Source: Deltaproteobacteria bacterium (GTDB lineage Bacteria; Desulfobacterota; Desulfobaccia; Desulfobaccales; 0-14-0-80-60-11). Taken from it: DNA of 7,550 nucleotides. The translations under genes and the position numbers were made by a program. Under the pieces are notes generated by a model. That model was given only the letters and a program-made list of their open reading frames with translations. It had not been told where the DNA came from and made no database searches. The stretch covers positions 1 to 7,550 of the forward strand of contig JAFDHU010000150.1 of NCBI GenBank assembly GCA_019308625.1. The letters run 5' to 3'. This document shows positions 1 to 5,355 of the stretch, piece by piece (position 1 is the stretch's first letter; each line of letters starts with the position of its first letter).

Positions 1-309
1 TCCGCTGGCCTCAGCCCCCTGGGTTGGGTGGTCCCGGAAACCCTGCAAGTCCTGGAGGAGCGGGGCCTTCCCCTGGACGGCTTGCACTCCAAGGGCCTGG
101 AAGAAGTGGACGCCTCCGGCTTCCGGCTCATCGTCAATCTCACTGCCCGCCCCGTGGACTTCTACCTCCCGGCTGATTGCCGGGCCCGGGTGATGAACCG
201 GCCCGTACCCGATCCTTATGGCGGCGGCCTGGACCTCTACCGCCAGACCCGGGACGCCATTGAGGACCTGATCCTCACCGACATCCGCGCCTTCTTCTCC
301 GGCGGCTGA
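1..309 (+). CDS. Low-molecular-weight protein-tyrosine phosphatase / ArsC-like protein, 3' part
   Basis: Partial gene: reading frame 1 is open from the first base and ends at TGA 307-309, giving 102 visible residues. The visible part begins SAGLSPLG, which matches the SAG strand that follows the missing N-terminal CX5R phosphate loop in the LMW-PTPase/arsenate reductase fold. Next come ETLQVLEERGLPLDGLHSKGLEEVD, split here as a helix (ETLQVLEERG) and the family's 'G..l..h.sk.l' turn, then FRLIVNLT (core strand). The motif VPDPYGGGLDLY follows; its Asp (codon 211-213) is in the position of the general acid in the family DP motif. The last helix is RQTRDAIEDLILTDIRAFF. The family dephosphorylates phosphotyrosine or, in its ArsC branch, reduces arsenate. 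Without the N-terminal Cys loop the two cannot be told apart. A GTG at 28 is internal, not a start. The gene converges with the minus-strand gene ending at 332; the 22-bp gap holds only a short GGCCT/AGGCC inverted repeat. Confidence 0.85.
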   Translation, partial: SAGLSPLGWVVPETLQVLEERGLPLDGLHSKGLEEVDASGFRLIVNLTARPVDFYLPADCRARVMNRPVPDPYGGGLDLYRQTRDAIEDLILTDIRAFFSGG

Positions 310-331
310 AGGGAACCCGGCCTCCGAGGCC

Positions 332-664
332 TCACCCTATCCGGTTCATCTCCTGCAGAAACTCACGGTACAGGTCCACGTCTCCGCTTCGGGCCATCTG
401 GCGGTCCTCATACGGCCCGGCCAGCCGGCGGTAAAACTCGTCGGCCATGTTCTTGAAGACGCCGGTCAGGATGGCGATGAGCCAGTAGCGCAGGGTGCCG
501 AACTTGAGCCGCACCACCTTCAGGGCCAGCCTGGTGCAGGCATAGTTCAGCAGACCGGCGAAGGCCCCTTCCCCTCCTGCCGCGTCGGCCCGCCGGACGA
601 TAAGCTGGGCCAACTGGTCAATGAGCCGGTTTAATTCTTCCCGGTCTCCGGCAATGTAAGGCAT
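332..664 (-). CDS. Small conserved hypothetical protein (110 aa, DUF6899-like)
   Basis: A complete 110-residue gene on the minus strand. The ATG (complement of 662-664) is preceded by a perfect AAGGAGGT Shine-Dalgarno (complement of 669-676) with a 4-nt spacer, so the start is well supported. The protein opens MPYIAGDREELNRLIDQLAQ, contains a GLLNYACTRL segment, then a weakly hydrophobic helix LRYWLIAILTGVFKNMADEF, and ends FYRRLAGPYEDRQMARSGDV plus a short acidic helix. The combination 'MPYI....R..ld.li..l', 'GdLNY..Trl' and 'FYRR...PYED.k...nGDV' matches, from memory, a family of small uncharacterised bacterial and phage proteins (I believe DUF6899). No enzymatic motif is visible and no function is claimed. 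It is predicted to be soluble and helical. It is transcribed divergently from the PHP gene across a 143-bp spacer and converges with the phosphatase gene. Confidence 0.82.
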   Translation of the reverse strand: MPYIAGDREELNRLIDQLAQLIVRRADAAGGEGAFAGLLNYACTRLALKVVRLKFGTLRYWLIAILTGVFKNMADEFYRRLAGPYEDRQMARSGDVDLYREFLQEMNRIG

Positions 665-807
665 GACTACCTCCTTTTCTCCGGTGCCAGCCGGGAGAAA
701 GCCGCCTTTATCCTGCTTGTCCCGGCCAAGGGGTTTTGTGTTATGTTATAAGGGAGCGTTCGTCTTCCCGACCCTGTGAGGCATTTTCCCCGGGACCGCG
801 GAAATTC

Positions 808-1431
808 ATGAAATACGACTTCCACGTTCACACCTCCCGTTACTCGCCCTGTGCGGTCAGCTCTCCCGAGGCCATGTGCCGGGAAGCCCTGCGCCGGGGG
901 CTCAATGGCATCGCTCTGACGGAACACGACATCCTGTGGCCGTGGGCCGAATATCAGGAGCTCTGCCGGGGCTTTCCGGAGCTGGCCATCTTTCTGGGAC
1001 TGGAGTACGCCGTTCCTGAAGGCCACTTTCTGGTGTTTCTGCCGGATCCCGGAAAAGGGCTGCCCTACGTCAGCGATCTGGCCGGTCTTAGGGCTGCGGT
1101 GTGCCGTCTGGGCGGCGTTCTCGTCTGGGCCCATCCCTTTCGCTACCATCGCACCCAGCCCCCCTGGCTGGCCCGCATCCATCTGGACGCCATGGAGGTG
1201 GCCAGCACCAACATGTCGCCCCCGGTGCAGGCAATAGCCCGGCAGACTGCGGCCCGCTGGCACATCCCCACCCTGGTCAACAGCGACGCCCACCACACCC
1301 GAAGCCTGGGAACTTACTACAACGACATCCCCCTGAAGCTCAGACACAACCGCGATCTGGTGGACTTTGTCAAGTCTCTGGGCCGCCCCGAACCCGCCAC
1401 CCTCCGGCCCGGCTCCGCCCCGCGCTTGTGA
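808..1431 (+). CDS. PHP-domain metal-dependent phosphoesterase
   Basis: A 207-residue protein that carries the metal-binding motifs of a PHP (polymerase and histidinol phosphatase) domain in order. These are DFHVHT (Asp4, His6, His8), LTEHD (His40, Asp41), GLEY (Glu66), GHF (His73), WAHPFR (His109) and NSDAHH (Asp160, His162). Length and order fit a stand-alone PHP phosphoesterase of the TrpH/YciV type, which typically binds two or three metals and hydrolyses phosphomonoesters or short nucleic-acid ends. The substrate cannot be read from the sequence. ATG 808 is chosen because the first family motif begins three codons later. The in-frame TTG at 736 would add 24 residues with no family resemblance. 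No strong Shine-Dalgarno precedes 808 (only GCGGA about 6 nt away), so expression may be modest. The last 15 or so residues (PATLRPGSAPRL end) are low-complexity. A GC hairpin follows the stop. The long minus-strand frame across it is a shadow. Confidence 0.9.
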   Translation: MKYDFHVHTSRYSPCAVSSPEAMCREALRRGLNGIALTEHDILWPWAEYQELCRGFPELAIFLGLEYAVPEGHFLVFLPDPGKGLPYVSDLAGLRAAVCRLGGVLVWAHPFRYHRTQPPWLARIHLDAMEVASTNMSPPVQAIARQTAARWHIPTLVNSDAHHTRSLGTYYNDIPLKLRHNRDLVDFVKSLGRPEPATLRPGSAPRL

Positions 1432-1449
1432 CTTCCCACCGTTTCCTTG

Positions 1450-1468
1450 GGGCGCGGCCCCCGCGCCC
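1450..1468 (+). terminator. Possible terminator hairpin after PHP gene
   Basis: GGGCGCGG (1450-1457) and CCGCGCCC (1461-1468) form a perfect 8-bp GC stem with a 3-nt loop, 18 bp after the PHP stop codon. The downstream tract is only TTCCT, so it lacks a proper U-run. It may be a weak or factor-assisted terminator, or just a stable 3' end structure. Confidence 0.45.
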
Positions 1469-1539
1469 TTCCTGAACGAAACCCGAAAAGCCCCCTGCCC
1501 TCCCTGGACAGACTTGGGAAATAAATCCCCCGGGCGTCC

Positions 1540-1567
1540 TTGACAATTGTTCCGGGACCCCTAACTT
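1540..1567 (+). promoter_or_regulatory. Candidate sigma70-type promoter for the large secreted protein
   Basis: A perfect -35 hexamer TTGACA (1540-1545) is followed after 16 nt by TAACTT (1562-1567), a poor -10 with 3 of 6 consensus bases. The start codon lies 41 nt further on, a reasonable leader length. The -35 overlaps the 8-bp palindrome ACAATTGT (1543-1550), which could be an operator, but a palindrome this short may be chance. The stretch 1500-1607 is more AT-rich than the rest of the window. Confidence 0.5.
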
Positions 1568-1607
1568 TAGCCCATTTAAACCAAAGTTTTTGAAGGAGAG
1601 TGTATTC

Positions 1608-4262
1608 ATGAGGGCAGATTCCCGCCGAAGCACCGGATTCAGGAGATTCTGGTTGTGGCTGCTGGTGGCGGTGCTGGTAATGACTTTCGCCCACAGCCGG
1701 GCCTTGGCCAAGGAAGCCGTGGACCCCTGGCCCAAGCTGTTTGAGCACCCCAAAGGCAAGGTCATCATGTACCAGCCGCAACTGGAGGACATGCAGGACG
1801 ACAAACTCACCGCCTATGCCGCGGTGTCGGTCCAGAAAAAAGAATGGAAACAGCCGGTCTTCGGCGCGGTGTGGCTGGCCGGCCGGGTCCTGACGGACCG
1901 GGACACCCGTATGGCCACCATTGACCAGGTCAAAATCACCGATGCCAAGTTTCCAGAGGCCACCCCCGAGCAGTTGGACAAGCTGAAGGTCTTCCTGAAC
2001 CAGGAGATGAAGAACTGGTCGGTCACCATCTCTCTGGACCGCCTGCTGGCAGCCCTGGAGCTGGTGAAGCAGCAGCAGGCCGCGGGCGAGGACCTCAACC
2101 ATGACCCTCCCCTGATTTTCTTCCGGTCCCATCCTGCGGTGCTGGTGGTGCTGGACGGCGAGCCCAAGCTGATTCCTATCCCCAAATCCCCGCTCATGCA
2201 GGTGGCCAACACCCCCTTTGTCATGGTCTATGACACCAAGAACCAGACTTACTATCTCAAAGGCGGCGACACCTGGCTGGCCGCCTCCGAGGTCACCGGC
2301 CCCTGGAAGGATGTGGAGGAGCTGCCCGAGTCGCTTAAGACCCTGACCGGCACGATAAAGGAGGCCAGGGAAAAAGCCGCCAAGCAGACCGGCAAAAAGA
2401 AGACGGCCAAGAAGGAGCTGCAAAAGACCGCCGGAGAACTGCCGGAGGTCATCGTCAGCACTGTGCCGGCGGAGCTCTTGGCCACCGACGGCGACCCCCA
2501 GTACACCCCCATCCAGGGCACCAAGCTACTGTTTGTCAGCAACACCGAGAGCAACGTCTTCATGGACACCGGCTCCCAGGAGTATTTTGTTCTGCTTTCC
2601 GGCCGCTGGTTCCGGACCAAGTCCCTGGAGAAAGGTCCCTGGTCTTATGTGGCCCCGGACAAGCTGCCGGCGGACTTCGCCAAGATTCCCCCGAATTCCA
2701 CCAAGGGCTTTGTCCTGGCCAACGTGGCCGGCACCCAACTGGCCAAAGAAGCGGTGCTGGACAACTACATCCCCCAGACCGCGGTCATTGACCGGAAGGC
2801 CACCACCAAGGTCAAGTACGTGGGCGACCCCAAGTTTGACAAGATCCCCGGTACCGATCTGGAGTATGCCGTGAACACCGGCACCACGGTGTTCAAGGAA
2901 GGGACCAAATATTATGCCCTGGATCAGGCGGTGTGGTACGAAGCCGACTCCCCGGAAGGGCCCTGGAAGGTCTCGGTCAACCCGCCCCAGCAGGAAGTGA
3001 GCAAGATTCCTCCCAGCAACCCTCATTATGCCGCCAAGTATGTCAAAGTATATGATTCCACCGACGATGAGGCGTATGTAGGGTACACCCCGGGCTACAC
3101 CGGCTCCTATGTGGACAACGGCACCGTGGTCTACGGCACGGGCTATGACTATCAGGGCTATTCCGCCCCTGACACCTATATTCCGCCGCCCGCGCCGGTA
3201 ACCTACGGCTATGCGCCCACCTATGACCCCTATGAGGCCTCCTGGGGCTACCAGCCGTCATACTATAATCCCTACAACTGGCTCGGCCCCCTGGTGGGCT
3301 TCGGCGCCGGGGTGCTCACCGGCTATGCCATCTGGGGCGGGGACCGCTGGTACGGCGGCTGGTGGGGCAACGGCGGCTTTAACTACCATAATGTCAACAT
3401 CATTCACGGAGGCATTCATAACCGGCCCTGGAGACCCGGGAACCGCTGGCCCGGTTACCGGCCCGGCAGGCCGGGAAGACCGGGCAGGCCAGGTTACCGG
3501 CCGGGCAGGCCGGGAAGACCGGGAAGACCGGGCTACCGACCCGGAATACCAGGAAGACCGAGTCTGCGTCCCGGCACTCCCCGGCGCAATATCTACAACC
3601 GTCCTGGGAACCAGAAGCGACTGGCCTCCAGAGTCCGGCCCGGACGCCCGGGGGCCCGACCCGGGCTGAAACCCGGACGTCCCGGGGCACGCCCGGGGGT
3701 AAAACCCGGACGTCCCGGCGCCCGTCCAGGGGCGCGGCCTGGACGGCCTGGCAAGGTCACCCGACCGGCGACCCGGCCGGCCCGCCGTCCCGGCCAGGTG
3801 GCCAAACAGCGGCCCCGGACCCGGCCCGCCCAGGTGCGGGTGCGCCCGGCCAAAGGCCGCAACAATGTGTTTGCTGACCGGCGGGGCAATGTCTACCGCC
3901 GGACTCCCAAAGGCCAGTGGCAGCAGCGCCGGGGCAACCAGTGGGTGAAGCCCGGGGCCGGCCGACCGGCCCGGCGGCCTGCCGCCCGGCCCCAGCGGCC
4001 CGGACCTGGCCGGCGCCCCTCCGCCTCCCGACCGGGATTCAACCAGCAGCGTTTCAACCGCCAGTATCAGGCCCGGCAGCGGGGCCAGATCCGCACCCGC
4101 AACTTCCAGCGGGCCCAGAGGACCCGATCGTCCTTCCGTCCCAGCCGGAGCCGACCTTCCCGCAGCTTCTCCCGCCCGCGCGGCGGCAGATCCTTCGGCG
4201 GGGGCGGACGCAGAGGCGGCTTCCGCGGCGGCGGTCGCCGTGGCGGCGGAAGACGGCGCTAA
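1608..4262 (+). CDS. Large exported protein with W...GPW repeats and RPG/RGG-rich basic C-terminus
   Basis: 884 residues. ATG 1608 is preceded by AAGGAG (1593-1598, 9-nt spacer) and directly begins a signal peptide: charged RADSRRSTGFRR, hydrophobic FWLWLLVAVLVMTFA, likely cleavage after ALA near residue 34. A TTG at 1590 is the SD region, not a start. An N-terminal alpha/beta-looking region (about 35-205, starting DPWPKLFEHPKGKVIMYQPQ) is followed by three degenerate modules with a Trp then GPW: Trp223/Trp233, Trp334/Trp345, Trp443/Trp453. Residues 474-610 are Tyr/Gly-rich, with a glycine-rich hydrophobic stretch at 558-578. From about 611 the protein is Arg/Pro/Gly-rich and extremely basic, with two RPG arrays. 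Residues 752-779 hold a folded-looking motif (NVFADRRGNVYRR...W). The last 30 residues are RGG-type. Similar N-terminal regions are, as I recall, labelled 'carbohydrate-binding family V/XII' in deltaproteobacteria. Function is unknown; a cell-envelope or matrix protein binding polyanions is inference. It appears monocistronic. Confidence 0.88.
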   Translation: MRADSRRSTGFRRFWLWLLVAVLVMTFAHSRALAKEAVDPWPKLFEHPKGKVIMYQPQLEDMQDDKLTAYAAVSVQKKEWKQPVFGAVWLAGRVLTDRDTRMATIDQVKITDAKFPEATPEQLDKLKVFLNQEMKNWSVTISLDRLLAALELVKQQQAAGEDLNHDPPLIFFRSHPAVLVVLDGEPKLIPIPKSPLMQVANTPFVMVYDTKNQTYYLKGGDTWLAASEVTGPWKDVEELPESLKTLTGTIKEAREKAAKQTGKKKTAKKELQKTAGELPEVIVSTVPAELLATDGDPQYTPIQGTKLLFVSNTESNVFMDTGSQEYFVLLSGRWFRTKSLEKGPWSYVAPDKLPADFAKIPPNSTKGFVLANVAGTQLAKEAVLDNYIPQTAVIDRKATTKVKYVGDPKFDKIPGTDLEYAVNTGTTVFKEGTKYYALDQAVWYEADSPEGPWKVSVNPPQQEVSKIPPSNPHYAAKYVKVYDSTDDEAYVGYTPGYTGSYVDNGTVVYGTGYDYQGYSAPDTYIPPPAPVTYGYAPTYDPYEASWGYQPSYYNPYNWLGPLVGFGAGVLTGYAIWGGDRWYGGWWGNGGFNYHNVNIIHGGIHNRPWRPGNRWPGYRPGRPGRPGRPGYRPGRPGRPGRPGYRPGIPGRPSLRPGTPRRNIYNRPGNQKRLASRVRPGRPGARPGLKPGRPGARPGVKPGRPGARPGARPGRPGKVTRPATRPARRPGQVAKQRPRTRPAQVRVRPAKGRNNVFADRRGNVYRRTPKGQWQQRRGNQWVKPGAGRPARRPAARPQRPGPGRRPSASRPGFNQQRFNRQYQARQRGQIRTRNFQRAQRTRSSFRPSRSRPSRSFSRPRGGRSFGGGGRRGGFRGGGRRGGGRRR
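3453..3560 (+). repeat. Tandem array 1: 39-bp unit encoding GYRPGRPGRPGRP
   Basis: Two full 39-bp copies (3453-3491 and 3492-3530) plus a diverged, shortened 30-bp third copy (3531-3560). The first two differ at only a few bases. Arg in this array is mainly AGG/AGA, with CGG only after Tyr. It encodes residues 616-651 of the secreted protein, with Arg-Pro-Gly in three-residue periodicity. Confidence 0.85.
3636..3752 (+). repeat. Tandem array 2: 33-bp unit encoding (K/R)PGRPGARPG(L/V/A)
   Basis: Three 33-bp copies (3636-3668, 3669-3701, 3702-3734) plus an 18-bp partial copy (3735-3752), encoding residues 677-715. The Arg codons here are all CGN (CGT, CGC, CGA, CGG), unlike the AGA/AGG of array 1. 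The two arrays therefore arose by separate expansions. Confidence 0.85.
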
Positions 4263-4271
4263 AGACTAACC

Positions 4272-4310
4272 GGCGGCCCCTCTTCTTAAGGGGGGCCGCC
4301 TTCTCTTTTC
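4272..4310 (+). terminator. Rho-independent terminator of the large secreted-protein gene
   Basis: GGCGGCCCC (4272-4280) pairs perfectly with GGGGCCGCC (4292-4300). Inner T-G, C-G and T-A pairs extend the stem to 12 and leave a 5-nt loop. It is followed by the T-rich run TTCTCTTTTC and lies 10 bp after the TAA. This is a textbook intrinsic terminator and separates the gene from everything downstream. Confidence 0.9.
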
Positions 4311-4375
4311 TCGCAAGGTCAACCGCAAGGCTCAAGAAAACAGCTCGGCCGGTTGCCCAGATCTCGCCATAAACC

Positions 4376-4792
4376 ATGAACCGTCTGTCCCTTATTCTCG
4401 GCCTCTGTGTGGCGACAGCTCTGCTTCCGGTCCCGGCGGGAGCCGCGGGCTTATGGATTCATGAGATCGGCGCCCCGGACCTGGGCACCGCCGCCGTGGG
4501 CAGGCTCAAGCAGTCCACGGCCATCCACAACGTCCTGCCTCCCGGGGCTCCGGACGGCCGCCTCACCCTTAAAAACTGGGCCTGGGGCGTGGACGGCCTG
4601 TTAGGGGTGCTTCTGGAGCCCCGCCCCCACCGACGGCCTGGGGCCGGTCCTGGCGGGCATCCTCCCCGGCCCTCTTTTCTCCTCCCATTTTGCTGCGACA
4701 CACTTCGGGCCGCTCCTTTGCTGCTACCGCCGCCTCGGCAGGTGCCTTCCTGCCCGCCTGTGCCTTTTTACCGGTCTTGTGTTATAAGTTAG
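4376..4792 (+). pseudogene. Decayed FadL/OmpP1-type outer-membrane transport protein
   Basis: An open frame of 138 codons, of which only the first 82 (4376-4621) resemble a known family. Residues 1-24 look like a signal peptide (MNRLSLILGLCVATALLPVP..AGA). GLWIHEIGAPDLGTAAVGR (25-43) matches the start of mature FadL/TodX-type long-chain fatty acid or hydrocarbon porins. The next residue jumps to LKQSTAIHNVLPPGAPDGRL and then WAWGVDGLLGVLLEP, which resembles a mid-barrel stretch of the same family ('..DGrl.l....wg.g.n.G.lyep'). Some hundred or more residues are therefore missing in frame near 4505. After 4621 the frame becomes Pro/Arg/Cys-rich nonsense and stops. A full FadL is 400 residues or more. 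No Shine-Dalgarno precedes the ATG, and a terminator lies just upstream. The family assignment is from memory of motif style. Confidence 0.72.
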
Positions 4793-4805
4793 GCATTAAG
4801 GGTCT

Positions 4806-4961
4806 GTGAAATTCTTGTTTTTGGCTTTCCGGAAAGACTTCTTCTCCATGATCAGCGCCTCAAAAAGGTCAATCCTGTTTAAGGCATGTAAAAACCCTTG
4901 GACAATCCTCTTGCTAGCAGCCCTGGTCGGGATCGGCGCGGTTACCTATCTGTTCGGTTAA
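4806..4961 (+). CDS. Short single-pass membrane protein upstream of the V-ATPase operon
   Basis: A 51-codon frame from GTG 4806 to TAA 4959-4961, reading VKFLFLAFRKDFFS, then MISASKRSILFKACKN, then one clear transmembrane helix PWTILLLAALVGIGAVTYLFG at the C-terminus. The basic residues before the helix predict an N-in topology. The GTG start has AAGGG (4798-4802) only 3 nt away. ATG 4848 is an alternative start, giving 37 residues, with GGAAAG 11 nt upstream. Neither ribosome site is ideal. The stop lies 41 bp before the TTG chosen for the next gene, so it may be the first gene of the ATP synthase operon. The stretch is visibly less GC-rich than its neighbours. I do not recognise a family. 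It could be a bona fide small membrane protein or the tail of a lost gene. Confidence 0.5.
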   Translation: MKFLFLAFRKDFFSMISASKRSILFKACKNPWTILLLAALVGIGAVTYLFG

Positions 4962-5002
4962 CACCTTCTTGTCAGACAAAGCCAATGTGGGAGGGAATCC
5001 CT

Positions 5003-5314
5003 TTGCTGCCGGAGTTGGAAAAAATCCTCATTGCCGATCGCAAAGCCCGGGAGGCGGTGGATCGGGCCCAGCAGGAGGCCGAGGCCCTGCTGGCTGCAAC
5101 TCGGGCCAGAATTGAGGCCCTCAAGACGGAACTGGAGTCCGAGCTGGAGCAGCTCAAGCAGACCGCGGCCGGCGAAATCCTCCGGCAGGCCGAAGCCCGG
5201 GCCGCGGAGATCGCCGCCGACACCGACCGTTACCTGGACCGGCTGCAGGAGCAGGCCCAGGCCCAAGAGGAGGAAGCCGTATCATTTCTGGTATCCCAGG
5301 TGCTGGCCGGTTAA
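5003..5314 (+). CDS. V-type ATP synthase subunit G/H (coiled-coil peripheral stalk)
   Basis: About 103 residues from TTG 5003. The start is chosen because GGGAGG (4989-4994) sits 8 nt upstream and homologous proteins typically begin close to the 'LPELEKIL' motif. ATG 4985 would add six residues but has no Shine-Dalgarno. The protein is almost entirely a charged, Ala/Glu-rich coiled coil: ELEKILIADRKAREAVDRAQ, a long central helix rich in E, A, L and Q, then EEEAVSFLVSQVLAG. This matches the bacterial/archaeal V/A-ATPase G (H/NtpF-like) subunit, which pairs with subunit E in the peripheral stalk linking the A3B3 head to subunit I. Order and spacing support this: subunit C begins within 41 bp and subunit I follows. 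Alone, such a coiled coil would be ambiguous; context decides. The minus-strand frames across it are shadows. Confidence 0.8.
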   Translation: MLPELEKILIADRKAREAVDRAQQEAEALLAATRARIEALKTELESELEQLKQTAAGEILRQAEARAAEIAADTDRYLDRLQEQAQAQEEEAVSFLVSQVLAG

Positions 5315-5355
5315 GAATCAGTGTCTGGCGCTATGCCTACGGCGGGGCCAAGGTC

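Noticed and set aside
319..332. GGCCT/AGGCC inverted repeat between the convergent genes at 309 and 332
   Set aside because: A five-bp stem without a U-run; could contribute to termination but not enough for a separate feature.
667..1347. Minus-strand frame opposite the PHP gene, in line with the 332-664 gene
   Set aside because: The sense strand carries all PHP metal motifs, and the minus frame has none. Its GTG/TTG-like start lies within PHP coding sequence.
1515..1528. GGGA-AATAAA-TCCC inverted repeat upstream of the promoter
   Set aside because: The stem is only four base pairs, too short to support a terminator or operator call.
1317..2423. Long minus-strand open frame (368 codons) opposite the large secreted-protein gene
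   Set aside because: It overlaps two well-supported plus-strand genes, has no family motif, and its Gly/Leu/His/Gln-rich composition is typical of the antisense of GC-rich coding DNA.
3211..3669. Second plus-strand frame inside the Tyr-rich and RPG region
   Set aside because: Out-of-frame reading of the repeat-rich part of the 1608-4262 gene, without a ribosome site; open only because of GC-rich codon composition.
3453..3752. Possible CRISPR-like or intergenic repeat array
   Set aside because: Units are tandem without spacers, multiples of three, and lie inside one coding frame, so they are protein-coding repeats.
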